DNA of 64,000 nt from Paraburkholderia phosphatilytica (lineage in GTDB: Bacteria; Pseudomonadota; Gammaproteobacteria; Burkholderiales; Burkholderiaceae), in the NCBI RefSeq assembly GCF_003443895.1, contig NZ_QQOA01000019.1:1-64000 (forward strand). The letters are read 5' to 3'. Under the pieces are notes generated by a model. The model ran no database searches, was not told where the DNA came from, and was given only the letters and a program-made list of their open reading frames with translations. Of the stretch, positions 45,593 through 55,521 are shown piece by piece. Numbering within the stretch: position 1 is the stretch's first letter; every line of letters starts with the position of its first letter. The position numbers were made by a program, and so were the translations under genes.

Positions 45593-45898
45593 ATCGCAGC
45601 CAATATGGTCCGTCAGCCTGATGAGAGACAGGACGCGACCATGCAGAACAGAACCGTACAACGACCCATGAACGCAAGGCACCCTGCGAGTTCATTCAAG
45701 AGCCCTTACTCGCCGCAGAACGTCGAAGCCGCGATCTCGCATCTCGAGCACGTGCTGAAAGCGGGGGGCGCAACGCATCTGTTCAACGGCGCGTACTGGC
45801 GCGCCCGCATCAGCCAGGCTTCGGCGACGCCCGGCCTCTTGCCCGCGCAGCGCAACCGGCTCGAGCGTCTGTTCGGCCTGGTTGCGGCGACTGCGTGA
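45144..45898 (+). repeat. Direct repeat, copy 1 (orfA-orfB cassette)
   Basis: From CGGGAGGGTGGCTGG at 45144 to the end of orfB, this 755 bp stretch is colinear with 61246-61998, in the same orientation. The only length difference is two bases at a CG-dinucleotide run. The left boundary of similarity is sharp. About 15.3 kb lies between the two copies. Confidence 0.85.
45641..45898 (+). CDS. Small conserved protein of unknown function, orfB copy 1
   Basis: 85 residues from the ATG at 45641 (AGGA eight bases upstream). The core reads QNVEAAISHLEHVLKAGGAT and LFNGAYWRARISQASATPGL, probably a helical protein. No family recognised. It is paired with orfA here and in the second cassette, with about 13 residue differences between the two copies by hand alignment. 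Confidence 0.68.
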   Translation: MQNRTVQRPMNARHPASSFKSPYSPQNVEAAISHLEHVLKAGGATHLFNGAYWRARISQASATPGLLPAQRNRLERLFGLVAATA

Positions 45899-46120
45899 CT
45901 CCGTGCGCCTTGGCGCCCCGGCGCTTTCTCACTGAGGTACCGGGTTCGTTCCGTGCTGCGTTCAGCCGGTCTCGTGCCGTACGATGGGACGTCTGGTCTG
46001 CAGCGAAGGCGCCAGTTTGAGCGCATGGAAGACGATCAGCGTGACGCTCGGGTAACCGGTCGTCATCGCGACGAAGCGCTCGATGAATTACAGCCTGTCG
46101 ACGCAGAGAAAGAGCTATAG

Positions 46121-46309
46121 ATGGGCAGAAGCGAACCTGGTTCGCCCGCGATGCTGCATGCGCGGCTCAAGTCGATGCGTGAGAGGGGCTGGATCGTCCG
46201 GGCCGACACCGAAGACACGTGTCGCAAGCAGATAGGGCTAATGTCCGCCGCGCTCAGGTACTTCGACCGGTTGGCCGACTGTCACGTCAAGGCTGCGAGG
46301 CGCGATTGA
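46121..46309 (+). pseudogene. Winged-helix (MarR-like) regulator fragment
   Basis: The 62-codon frame reads SPAMLHARLKSMRERGWIVR and ADTEDTCRKQIGLMSAALRY, resembling the recognition helix and wing of a MarR-type regulator (typically DTEDTRRKQ followed by LT.AAL). The N-terminal half of a normal regulator is missing, so it is probably a gene fragment. It lies between the first cassette and the toxin remnant. Confidence 0.45.
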
Positions 46310-46351
46310 ACACGGCCCGCTCCGGCATGGGTACCGGCAGCCCGGTTGCCA

Positions 46352-46866
46352 TCATTCATCAGGTCTATTGCTGACCTGCCGGGAGAAGCACCGCATCAAG
46401 CAGGGTCCATCTGAAAAGCGGAAATCCATCGCGAAAGGCTCGTTTTCCACGACCCGGACCTTTTGCATGGCCCGATGACGCGTGTTCAGGACCAGATTGC
46501 TGTCTGCGTGACACACGACCGAAGGTACGCGCATGACAAACTGCTCCCCTCGCTCGAGCCATCCCTGCGTAATCCTGACGGTCGATACCGGATCCCGCTC
46601 CAACACGTGCCAGTCATCCAGTAGCTGTGGCTCATATGCCGACATAATCCACTCATCCGGAACGTCTATCGACACGAGATGCAGGTTGCACAGCGGAAGG
46701 AGTCCGGTCGCATGCACGCGACTTCCAGAACCGCTGTCGACGGGTTCGCGCACGTATAGAGCACAGGGAAGCCCTTCGGGTTCCAGCGCCCACCAGCGAG
46801 CGCAGCACCGCGGGTCGCCAGATTCCGTTTACGGTCAAACAATCTGACGATCGACCTATCGCTGCA
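46352..46866 (-). pseudogene. RES-domain toxin, frameshifted and 5'-truncated
   Basis: Two frames together restore a RES toxin. Upstream frame: LFDRKRNLATRGAALAGGRW, then NPKGFPVLYTCANPSTAVLE. A frameshift near 46712-46722 follows. Downstream frame: VHATGLLPLCNLHLVSIDVP, DEW, WLERGEQFVMRVPSVVCHAD, NLVLNTRHRAMQKVRVVENE. RES proteins (MbcT, ParT-type) act on NAD+ and are paired with an Xre/MbcA/ParS antitoxin encoded just upstream on the same strand. Here the start codon is missing, and the expected antitoxin is found 12.3 kb away at 59196-59660. Confidence 0.8.
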
Positions 46867-46920
46867 ACCTCGGGCGCTGATCGCAAAACGCGCATTGAAA
46901 GGACCGCCGAGGTCCGAACA

Positions 46921-48474
46921 TCACATTGATTTTCGCTTGTAGATGAAAAATTCGTGATCTCCGCCGATCGAATATGAGAGTCCGTGCAAGGACAGATAAT
47001 TACCGGTTCCGCTATCGATATGAAAACATTGTGTGTAGCCGCTCAGCAAATCTGGCATTTGCGACTCGACCAGCGGAATATCTCCGACGCGCAGCACGAG
47101 AAAATTCGGTCGCAACGCTTCCATCATCTTATAGCCATATTTTTTGTAAGCCTGAAACGCGACCTTTGAAGCCAGCCCCGGATTATCGTAGACGGTTCTG
47201 GTTCTCACCTCGCTGCCCACGTAGCCCAAGGGTTCGAGGTACACGGTATCGCCCGGCTTCATCATCTCGCGCAGGGCAATGCCAGTACGTTGGCGCACCC
47301 CATCTTCGATCGAGATTTGTTGCATCCTGTCCAAAGGCAAAGTAAATGGCAAATGAATTGCGTATGCGACAACCGACAGAGTCGACAGAATGATCGCACC
47401 ACTTCTCGACATGCTGTTTAGCGCAGATATGCCGTAAGCAATTGTCAAAAAGGTAATCGCGATAAACGGTGGTGTATACCACATGAAGTACGGGTTCACG
47501 TGGCAGAGAACCATATAGGTCCAGAATCCCAACGCCGACAAACCAGCTGTCCAGATTGGCGACCTGTTCCAGATCGCGGCAAACAACCCAACAAGCGCGA
47601 GCAACACCATCACCGCGACCACGATTTTGAGCAACGCGTCCGGAAGAGGTGCAGTATTCACGAACCAAAATTCTCGAAAAGGTGCCACCTGCTTCCACAT
47701 GTGATCTAAATAGCCGCCAGCTCCTGACAGACCAGGCGAGCCATTTGCGAAGCTTTTAACGGTTACCGTTTGAGGGACCGGTGTCCCGTAGTAGATCGTC
47801 GTAAATGCGACCCATGGGACGAGCAGGCCGAAAGTCGCAATTGCGATTTTGACAATCCGACCTCGAGTCTTCGTATCCCCGACAAATCGCACAAAATCGA
47901 CGAGAAACGGAATCGCACAGACGGCCACGACCACGGCAAGCTCAAGTCGAGCCAGGATGGCCAATCCGCAAGACACGCCGAACGCCCATGCGTTTTGAGA
48001 GATGCTGAAGTAAACCAGCGCGATCCCCAAGGCGGTGGCCATCTGCGTTTCCATCCCGCTCATGCCAAAAAAGATCTGCAGATGGTCACACGCAAGATAG
48101 CTGAAACACGCGATCTGCCCGACACGGTTCACGTCGCATCGTTCGAAGATTTTCCCGGCCAGGACGATCGCGATAACCGACGACGCGAGACTGGCAAGGC
48201 GAATCACCGTGATCCCCTGCCTGGCCCACTCGCCCAAAGCCAGAACGATCACATCGAGCGGAGACGAGAAACTGTAGATGGGCGCCTCACCGACATGCTG
48301 AGTGAGCCCGAGGCCATCCCACATGTTCTGGACCGACGCCAGCGCGATCAGCGAGTCTTCCCACACCCTGCCGGTGTATGCCCAGAACGCGATCCGAAGC
48401 ACAACGGCGATCAACGAAAAAAGAACCACAAGACCATTGGCCTCGAACTTACGGCTGCCCCAGCTGATATTCAT
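46921..48474 (-). CDS. GT-C type multi-pass membrane protein, glycosyltransferase-like
   Basis: 517 residues, about eleven membrane helices. The first loop carries the acidic pair in GRVWEDSLIALASVQNMW, as in GT-C glycosyltransferases, and the C-terminal 100 residues are soluble (EPLGYVGSEVRTRTVYDNPG). It resembles 15472-17004 in layout. The codon usage is visibly less GC-rich than in the Tad locus. It reads toward the toxin remnant and away from the acyltransferase at 48769. Confidence 0.72.
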   Translation of the reverse strand: MNISWGSRKFEANGLVVLFSLIAVVLRIAFWAYTGRVWEDSLIALASVQNMWDGLGLTQHVGEAPIYSFSSPLDVIVLALGEWARQGITVIRLASLASSVIAIVLAGKIFERCDVNRVGQIACFSYLACDHLQIFFGMSGMETQMATALGIALVYFSISQNAWAFGVSCGLAILARLELAVVVAVCAIPFLVDFVRFVGDTKTRGRIVKIAIATFGLLVPWVAFTTIYYGTPVPQTVTVKSFANGSPGLSGAGGYLDHMWKQVAPFREFWFVNTAPLPDALLKIVVAVMVLLALVGLFAAIWNRSPIWTAGLSALGFWTYMVLCHVNPYFMWYTPPFIAITFLTIAYGISALNSMSRSGAIILSTLSVVAYAIHLPFTLPLDRMQQISIEDGVRQRTGIALREMMKPGDTVYLEPLGYVGSEVRTRTVYDNPGLASKVAFQAYKKYGYKMMEALRPNFLVLRVGDIPLVESQMPDLLSGYTQCFHIDSGTGNYLSLHGLSYSIGGDHEFFIYKRKSM

Positions 48475-48768
48475 GACTCGATTCGATTCGGTACGCGATT
48501 TGAAGATTCGCGGAATTTTGACACATGTGCACCCCGCTGAGGCATCGCCGGGTGTCGGGGAGGCATCCTTCCAGCCGTGGTTTCCGGACGTCAGCGATGG
48601 CTGGCGTCATGATCTATACCTGAAAAACAGTTCAGCGCAGGATTGTCCCCAGTCGCATGGCGACCGAAGGCCGAAAGTATTTCACTCGACCTTTCCATGC
48701 GGCGCCCGCCGCGTCATTGCGCGGTACTATATCGCCCGCGCACATTGCCATCGAACGCCGTCCCCACC

Positions 48769-49845
48769 ATGAAAGCAAACGACAAGCTCAACTCCGTCCA
48801 CTGCATGCGATTCGTCGCCGCGCTGGCTGTTGTCGTGCACCACGTTACTACCGGCCTCGGCAACCAGCACGTCCTCGTCGGCGCTGCCGGGGTGGATGTG
48901 TTCTTCGTCATTAGCGGCATCGTTATCGGGCTCGCGCTGATCAAACACGAAAGCGCCGGTCAATTCGCGACAAAGCGAATCATCCGTGTGCTGCCGATGT
49001 ACTGGCTTGCCACGGCGGTATATGCATTTTTTCGCTATCACACGTGGGGCGAGCCCCAGCCCCTGGACCTGCTGTGGCGGTCCTTCCTGTTGATCCCTCA
49101 CTTCGGATCGAACTGGCACGTCATCTACTTCCCTGCGTGGACATTGATGTACGAAATGCTGTTCTATGCCGTTGCCACCGCCGCGCTCATCGCTTATAGA
49201 CAGCAGGCGTTCGTGGTCTGCATGGTCTTGTTCGGCGCGATTGGTCTGCTACGTATTCCGGTTCCAAGTTCACCAACTGACGCCATCTTTTCGACCGGAA
49301 TCTGCCTCGAATTCTGCGCAGGGATGGCAATTGCGCAACTCGTCGCGCGCGGCAAACGGGTTCCGCCGACCGTCGGTGCGTTGTGCGTTATCGCCGGTAT
49401 CGCATTGCTGTGGACCTACCAGTCCGCGGTGCTCATCATCCAGGAAGATCCGCACGCTTTCCACCTTGCCCGACCGCTCGAACTAGGCGTTGGCGCAACG
49501 CTGCTGCTACTCGGAGCGCTGTCCTTCGAACGCGCGCGCATCTTCGAGAATCGCTGGCTGCAACTTGGCGGCGCAGCCAGCTACAGCATTTACCTGACTC
49601 ACATCATCACGCTCGACTTCACAGGCGTTCACCTTGACCAATGGGGAATGCCGGCAAAAGCTCATCCGGTTTTCATGTCATGCGTGCTAATCGTGGAGTC
49701 TCTGGCGGTTGGTGTAGCTATCCACAAACTGATTGAAGTTCCGGTGCTCGACTGGCTCAAGCGGGCCTGCTTGCCGAGCCGCAGAAACGATGAACCGCAC
49801 GTTAGCGTGAGCCTGTCCGCCGGGCCCGCCAAACCGTCGCAGTAA
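48769..49845 (+). CDS. Acyltransferase 3 family membrane protein (island copy 1)
   Basis: 358 residues from the ATG at 48769, with about ten membrane helices. The family signature is the N-terminal MRFVAALAVVVHHV with the catalytic His after Arg, followed by GAAGVDVFFVISGIVIG, KRIIRVLPMYWL and PAWTLMYEMLFY. The C-terminal helix contains ASYSIYLTHIITLD. Such proteins acetylate or acylate exported sugars (O-antigen, exopolysaccharide, Nod factors). The closest relative in the window is 54214-55227, which shares DVFFVISG and PAWTL-YE. Confidence 0.9.
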   Translation: MKANDKLNSVHCMRFVAALAVVVHHVTTGLGNQHVLVGAAGVDVFFVISGIVIGLALIKHESAGQFATKRIIRVLPMYWLATAVYAFFRYHTWGEPQPLDLLWRSFLLIPHFGSNWHVIYFPAWTLMYEMLFYAVATAALIAYRQQAFVVCMVLFGAIGLLRIPVPSSPTDAIFSTGICLEFCAGMAIAQLVARGKRVPPTVGALCVIAGIALLWTYQSAVLIIQEDPHAFHLARPLELGVGATLLLLGALSFERARIFENRWLQLGGAASYSIYLTHIITLDFTGVHLDQWGMPAKAHPVFMSCVLIVESLAVGVAIHKLIEVPVLDWLKRACLPSRRNDEPHVSVSLSAGPAKPSQ

Positions 49846-49864
49846 CGCTTCGTCGGGCCGCTCG

Positions 49865-51448
49865 CTACAGCTTCTTCGCAAGCTCGATATAGTCCGCGGC
49901 GTAAGGCCCAAGGAGTTCATGGTTGAACCCGCTTCCATGAGCTGCATCCGAGGCGGCCCACTTCAGCAGGTCCTGTGCCCGAGTTGGACTCTTTGCGGGA
50001 AAGGCATCCTGCAGGTCGCCACGAACGAGGTATTCGTCCCACAGGGTCGAGAGCGCCTTCCTGTGATGGTCGTCTCCCGCTGCAAGACGCTCCCATTCGT
50101 CAGGCATTGCCGCTACCTTCTTATCTCGCTCCAGGTGCGACATCTGGGCACAAAGCCGGGGCTGATATTTCTGAAACGCATCGAACAGTATCGGATGCGA
50201 TTCGAGACCGTCCACATGCCGCTTGAGAAAATCCGACCCGCCAGCGCATTCCGCCGCCACTGCGATCATCGAATCCTTCTTGATGTCCGCCGACCGCACA
50301 TATCCCAAGGGAATCGACGTAAACGTTGGCGCAATGCCAACGACGAGGAGCACCAGCGCGAATGCCGGCTTTCTGCGATCCAGCAACCCGACTCCGTACA
50401 GTCCAAGGCCAACAAAGAACGGCATCAGCATCGGCGCTGCGTGAAACTGCGACAGCGCCCAATCGATGCCCAGGTCCGCCCGTCCGACAGAAAACGCACC
50501 CGCCCAGAGCAACGCGGTGCTCGTCAGCACGAGTGCAACACGCGAAACGCTCGTAGCGAAGCGTGCTCGCGCTGCGTACACGGTACCAACCATCCAGCAC
50601 AGGAGCGACACTAGTCCGGCCCAGAGCGCGAACTTCTCACTCCTCACACCAAAACCGCTTCCCAGCAGTTGGATCAGATACGTCACACGCTGCATGACTC
50701 TTGGAATCACGCCGTGAGCGGGTTGAACGACTGCCGGATGATCGTGAGTGACTCGAGTTATCAGCCATGCCGCCGCAAGAAAGAGCACGACGTGCAAAAC
50801 GATAATCGCGGTACCAGCACGCTTTTTCGACGTGTCTGCGCCGAGGTTCACCGCGCAGAAAATGTGGATCGCCGACGCCACCCAAAGGAATGCTCCTTGA
50901 GCTTCGCTGCCCGTTGCGAGCACACACAGGACGAATACCACCGGGTACGCACGCAGCGCGTATCGCTCGATCAGAAAGCAGTTGATCGCCAGCAACGCCA
51001 GATCGATGTACAACCAGATCTGGAATTCCCACAGCAGATAGCTCGCCTGCGCCGCATTCGACAGGCCGATCGCAATCACGAAAGGCAGAATCGCGCCAGC
51101 GATCCTGTCGCGTCCTGAAGATTGCGTAGTCACGTACAGATATACGACCGTGACGGCCAGGAGCACTGCGTTGAAAACAATGAACGCCTTGATCTTGAAG
51201 CCTGAGAGCAGCAGGATCGCGACACCGAAAGCGTAATGAAATGCGACGAGGTGCTCGTTGTTTCTGATGGGGATAAAGCTCAGCAACGTCATCTTCCCGT
51301 CCCTGAACAGGTCGAGAAGTAGAAAATAGACGAACGAATCTCGATATGGCCAGGACGGGCCATAGAGCGAGACCCAGATCGCCAGCAGTCCGGACAGGCA
51401 CCCAAGACTGATCAGGAACGGGATCAGGTGAGGCTTTTTGCCAAGCAT
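49865..51448 (-). CDS. Large multi-pass membrane protein, unknown function
   Basis: About 527 residues from the ATG at 51448, with roughly ten membrane helices. The first extracytoplasmic loop contains YGPSWPYRDSFVYFLLLDLF and later IRNNEHLVAFHYAFGVA. A soluble C-terminal region (about 400-527) is rich in charged residues. The layout is that of GT-C or polymerase-type proteins, but no catalytic motif can be named. It converges with the acyltransferase gene at 48769 and follows 51626-53836 in the same direction. Confidence 0.65.
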   Translation of the reverse strand: MLGKKPHLIPFLISLGCLSGLLAIWVSLYGPSWPYRDSFVYFLLLDLFRDGKMTLLSFIPIRNNEHLVAFHYAFGVAILLLSGFKIKAFIVFNAVLLAVTVVYLYVTTQSSGRDRIAGAILPFVIAIGLSNAAQASYLLWEFQIWLYIDLALLAINCFLIERYALRAYPVVFVLCVLATGSEAQGAFLWVASAIHIFCAVNLGADTSKKRAGTAIIVLHVVLFLAAAWLITRVTHDHPAVVQPAHGVIPRVMQRVTYLIQLLGSGFGVRSEKFALWAGLVSLLCWMVGTVYAARARFATSVSRVALVLTSTALLWAGAFSVGRADLGIDWALSQFHAAPMLMPFFVGLGLYGVGLLDRRKPAFALVLLVVGIAPTFTSIPLGYVRSADIKKDSMIAVAAECAGGSDFLKRHVDGLESHPILFDAFQKYQPRLCAQMSHLERDKKVAAMPDEWERLAAGDDHHRKALSTLWDEYLVRGDLQDAFPAKSPTRAQDLLKWAASDAAHGSGFNHELLGPYAADYIELAKKL

Positions 51449-51625
51449 GAGAAGTGCGCCACAGAATTTTCGGTGGGCAATGATCCCATATTTCGTTGGT
51501 GTTGGGACACGCGTATGCCACGCCCTACGACGTGGCTGCGCATGTTGAATATGCATGAGCAGCGTGCACGGCAAAGCGGACCTTCGTAACGGATCCCGGC
51601 AGGAAAGATTTGGTGCGATTCTCAC

Positions 51626-53836
51626 TCAACTGTAGAACGAGCCAGACGCAAACGCGTTCCAGAGTTGAGCGGCACCGAAATACCAGACAAAGGCGAGATT
51701 GAGGACCTGTGCAAGCACTCCCAATGACAGCGCCAATTTGTTTCCCCGGCACGATAGGAGCATGACCGTCAACAGGCACAAAATGATCCCATACGGCAGT
51801 TGGAGCACGATTGCCTCCATCCCGCAAAGGAGCACAACCAGCAGCAGACTCACGATACAGCTTAGCCCCATGAGCAAGAGCCCACGATCTATCGACTCGT
51901 CCGCGCTACCAGCCTGATTCGGTCGTGTCCGCCGCCCGACCATACTCATGACGAACGCCAGGAGCATACCGGGTCCCATCGCTGGCAGAAGGCTAAAGAA
52001 TTCCCGCGCACGGATCGCCGGGAGCGACCATTGAGAGCCATTGTCCCGCGCGATCACGCTACGTGTTGTCCAGATCAGGTCTCTCAGATCAAGAATTTTT
52101 TCCCGCAGGAACGACTCCACGGTAAACGCGCGGAAATGGGCAATGACCGCCTGCCAGATCTGTGCCTTGGACATTCCAAACCGGCCGTCACCTGTCAATA
52201 GATATGTCAATGGGAAACTGGATTTCGGTTCTATCGCTTCCACCCATTGAAGCAGGCAGACAGAAAGGACCACCGTGAGTCCCAGCCGTATGGGCGCGCC
52301 CGAAAATGCCTTCAATACAAGGTCCAGTTTGAGGTCGCCGGCTAACAGCCCGAACACCAGATAACACATCGGCACGCAAATCGTCAGCAGCGACGCCGAA
52401 TGATTGAGCACGCCGAAAACGAAAATGAGCAAAGCAACGCACATCGATCTCGGGTTTCCGGTCTGCACCGAGAAGTGAAACCACAGTATGGCGATCAACG
52501 CGAGAAGGCCCGCACTGAGCTTCGGCCACGCGTATGCCGAATTGAACATGATGAATGGCGTACAGACGAGCATGACGCCAACGAGGATGGAACGAACGTT
52601 GGACTTCATGTACTTCGACAGAAAAACCATTCCCGCGGGCACCGCCAGACCCTGCAGCACACTTGCGAAAAGTGCTTGCGCGTAGATACCGACCGGCCAT
52701 TCCAGCATCGGTTGACGGAGCCATGGCAATCCGAATAACGCGAAGAGCGTGCCGGGTTGAACGATACCTCGATCTGATATTGACCAGGTGGCCAGCGGGT
52801 AAGGATGAATGGCTCCGACGTAGATGATCGATCGGACTTCCTGCATGGACAGGATGTTGTCGGTCGTCCACGAGGCGGGAAAGAAAGCGTACGCAGAGAA
52901 CCAGTACCCACCACCTGTACCGATCACAACGTACGGCAGTACAAGGACCGTGCAGAGCACCAGCAAGCCCAGGACAAATCGTCGAACGTCTTCCTCGTGG
53001 CAATCGGCGACAGGGTGGCGCCGTTGTGTCGCCCAGTACAGTGCCGCTGGTGTACCGAGGAACACCCAGGCGGTCAGTTGCAGCACGAAGGGATTTGCGC
53101 CCGAATACCAGACAAGCATGAACGCCATGTATCCGAACACGGACGGATACCCTGCTGCCAAAGTCAGGCGCGATCCCCATCCGAAATTCGGCAGCGCGAT
53201 AAATGGCACCGATACGAGAACGCACAGCACAAACGCGAGCATCGCTGCCACCACTACGCCAACCGTGCCACTCATGAAGTATTGAAGGGCCGATATCTTG
53301 AGCGGTGTCCCGATTCCTACGTGGAGGGTGTCGGCTTTTGAAACTGCGATAACCTTCACCGGTCCATCGCACCATCCATCCCGAATCCTTACCGTCGACA
53401 TGAACCACTCTTCTGACTGCCCTTTCAAAAGATCGATCGTATCGCCGGTCCGAATGCACTCGATCTCCACGATCGACTTCTGCCTGTACAGGTTCCTCTG
53501 GTTGGTGTCGGAGCCTTTGACGGGAACGCCAAGATAGCGCGTCGGCATGAACGGAGCCGTTTCGAGACGGCCAGCGGATGCCGGGAACGTTCCGTCAGGC
53601 ATGCGCCTGATATTTTCCTTGACTGACACTTCATCCAGAACTGCCTTTGGCATGAAGGTCATCTTGTAGTCGGGTGTGTAGGTCAGGAACGCGTCCCTGG
53701 AGAACTGCGCATCGCCAGTCAGCAACGGCGTTATCTGGCCGCGCGCCTGGAGAACAAAGAGCGCTCCTATCGCGACAAGCACGAATGCGGATAGGAACAG
53801 GATCGGAAATACGTTTGAACTGCGGGCAGTGCGCAC
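51626..53836 (-). CDS. Very large multi-pass membrane protein, unknown function
   Basis: 736 residues. An N-terminal helix, then a periplasmic domain of about 170 residues (FLTYTPDYKMTFMPKAVLDE ... IECIRTGDTIDLLKGQSEEW), then about twelve membrane helices, with YAFFPASWTTDNILSMQEVR in a loop. It may belong to the GT-C or O-antigen-polymerase-like glycan machinery by architecture, but I cannot assign a family. It is 177 bp upstream of, and parallel to, 49865-51448. Confidence 0.65.
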   Translation of the reverse strand: MRTARSSNVFPILFLSAFVLVAIGALFVLQARGQITPLLTGDAQFSRDAFLTYTPDYKMTFMPKAVLDEVSVKENIRRMPDGTFPASAGRLETAPFMPTRYLGVPVKGSDTNQRNLYRQKSIVEIECIRTGDTIDLLKGQSEEWFMSTVRIRDGWCDGPVKVIAVSKADTLHVGIGTPLKISALQYFMSGTVGVVVAAMLAFVLCVLVSVPFIALPNFGWGSRLTLAAGYPSVFGYMAFMLVWYSGANPFVLQLTAWVFLGTPAALYWATQRRHPVADCHEEDVRRFVLGLLVLCTVLVLPYVVIGTGGGYWFSAYAFFPASWTTDNILSMQEVRSIIYVGAIHPYPLATWSISDRGIVQPGTLFALFGLPWLRQPMLEWPVGIYAQALFASVLQGLAVPAGMVFLSKYMKSNVRSILVGVMLVCTPFIMFNSAYAWPKLSAGLLALIAILWFHFSVQTGNPRSMCVALLIFVFGVLNHSASLLTICVPMCYLVFGLLAGDLKLDLVLKAFSGAPIRLGLTVVLSVCLLQWVEAIEPKSSFPLTYLLTGDGRFGMSKAQIWQAVIAHFRAFTVESFLREKILDLRDLIWTTRSVIARDNGSQWSLPAIRAREFFSLLPAMGPGMLLAFVMSMVGRRTRPNQAGSADESIDRGLLLMGLSCIVSLLLVVLLCGMEAIVLQLPYGIILCLLTVMLLSCRGNKLALSLGVLAQVLNLAFVWYFGAAQLWNAFASGSFYS

Positions 53837-54213
53837 GATCAGAGCGGGTCGGAATATGGGATCGGCCGCTATGATAGCGCGCGATCGAGTCTTCGCCTGT
53901 CGCGACCGATTGTGCCTCGACTAATCGACATCACCGAATCCCCGGCAGGCCAAGAGTCGATGCGAACTCTGCGCGACGGGATACCCATTCACAAGATGCG
54001 TGGCCTGCCCCGTCGCATCGACGATAGACGCCAGCCAGGGCTTCGAATATCAATTTCGCGCATCTCCACCACGCATCGGCTGGACCCGTTTCAAATTTCT
54101 CAAACGCCATCTGACACGACAACCGGGTGTTCATGTCGACCTGCCGACGCCAGATTGGAAAGACACGGTAAGATATCTTCATTACATTATTGCTCGAGCG
54201 GCCGGGCTGAAAA
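53837..54213. other. 377 bp divergent intergenic region
   Basis: It separates the 736-residue membrane protein from an acyltransferase. I see no gene that I would defend. It carries one copy of the 18-base element shared with 56856-56873, placed 39 bases before the acyltransferase start, and an imperfect inverted repeat CGCTAT/ATAGCG near 53869. Confidence 0.45.
54158..54175 (+). repeat. 18 bp element shared by two upstream regions, copy 1
   Basis: GAAAGACACGGTAAGATA is identical to 56856-56873. Both copies lie 33-39 bases upstream of an island gene on the same strand. TAAGAT within it could serve as a -10 box, but no good -35 element precedes it. Confidence 0.6.
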
Positions 54214-55227
54214 ATGGTGGGAGACAAAAAGCTGTACTCGATTCACTTTCTGCGATTCTTTGCATCGCTCGCTGTGGTCGCGCACCATGTAGTTTCACGA
54301 TACGAACCGCGATTGATGGTTGGAGCTGCGGGAGTCGACATCTTCTTCGTGATCAGCGGACTTGTGATCGGCATGGCAATGCTTTCCGACGAGAGCGCCG
54401 GCGCGTTTGCGACCCGCCGGTTGATCAGGATCTACCCCATTTATTGGATTGCCACATTAGCGTACGTCCTGTTTCGGATGTGGATATGGGCTGAGCATCC
54501 GTCCGCCGAAGAGCTTGCAGGATCGCTGGTGATTCTGCCCGTCTACGGGGCCTCATGGCATCCGATCTATTGGCCAGCGTGGACGCTCGAGTACGAGGTT
54601 TCCTTTTACGCGCTTGCTGCTTTGCTGATGGTCACATTTCGATCGAAAGCATTTGTCGCCTGCTTCGTTTCGCTGGTTGCGATTTCTCTCTTGCGCATAC
54701 CCATTCCTGATACCCAGCCGATGCAGTACTTTGTTCTCGATCGGTTTATCGAGTTTGCCGTGGGTCTGATGATTTCTTACTTCATCATCCAGAAATACCT
54801 CATCAACAAAGCCATTGGCGCTGTCCTGGTAGCGACCGCACTAATTATCTTTTATTTGACGCGCAGCCCCGGTCTGGGTCCTGCAATTCCCTGGAAGTAC
54901 CCGGCATCGATGCTCGTGATCGGTCTACTGGCCTTTGAGGGATCATCGTTTTTCCGTAACACACTGTTCAAGCTCGGGGGCGACGCAAGCTATTCGATCT
55001 ACCTCTTTCACGTCCTCGCCATAGAGCTTGTTTTCAACGTGAGCTACAAATTTGGATTGGATGCAAACGCATTCCGGCCGCTCGCAGCGACGACCTATTC
55101 GGCGTTCTGCGTAGTGTTTGCCCTGATCATCGGAATGGTCGCTCACCTATGCATCGAGCGGCCGATTCTTCGGATTTTGCGCAGACGTTTGCTCCCCCAC
55201 GGCCACCTCAAACATCGATTGACTTGA
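54214..55227 (+). CDS. Acyltransferase 3 family membrane protein (island copy 2)
   Basis: 337 residues, about ten membrane helices. The motifs are FLRFFASLAVVAHHVV, GAAGVDIFFVISGLVIG, RRLIRIYPIYWI, PAWTLEYEVSFYA and DASYSIYLFHVLAIE. The gene is clearly less GC-rich than the Tad locus, with many A/T-ending codons. Predicted role: O-acylation of an extracytoplasmic glycan. Similar to 48769-49845. Confidence 0.9.
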   Translation: MVGDKKLYSIHFLRFFASLAVVAHHVVSRYEPRLMVGAAGVDIFFVISGLVIGMAMLSDESAGAFATRRLIRIYPIYWIATLAYVLFRMWIWAEHPSAEELAGSLVILPVYGASWHPIYWPAWTLEYEVSFYALAALLMVTFRSKAFVACFVSLVAISLLRIPIPDTQPMQYFVLDRFIEFAVGLMISYFIIQKYLINKAIGAVLVATALIIFYLTRSPGLGPAIPWKYPASMLVIGLLAFEGSSFFRNTLFKLGGDASYSIYLFHVLAIELVFNVSYKFGLDANAFRPLAATTYSAFCVVFALIIGMVAHLCIERPILRILRRRLLPHGHLKHRLT

Positions 55228-55521
55228 TTCCGTCGTGGTGGTGCCTTCAGATTAACCAGAGACGCCGTTGGCGTGCCTGAGTCGCGTCTGCGTTCCTTAG
55301 GCGCGTCGCCGCGGAGCCGCCATCCAGACTCCAAGAATCAGCGTTGCGACTTCGACTCTAAGGCGATGAACTACACCTCCGTTATCCCGACCGCTTAAAG
55401 GGTCACAGGCAACCGCGCGGCGCGGCAAATTGATCGTTTGGAGCAATGCCTCCGGTGATAGAATTCGCGCTTCACGAGAGCCAGAAATTGTTGATCTGGC
55501 TGGACACACCGGACCGAACAC

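Noticed and set aside
46877-46905. Inverted repeat GGACC...GGTCC near the island's left junction as an attachment site
   Set aside because: It is only five base pairs and no matching copy is seen at the right junction; no integrase gene is present.
53931-54227. A 98-codon minus-strand frame in the divergent spacer
   Set aside because: No recognisable domain, no ribosome-binding site, and it covers the likely promoter of the acyltransferase.
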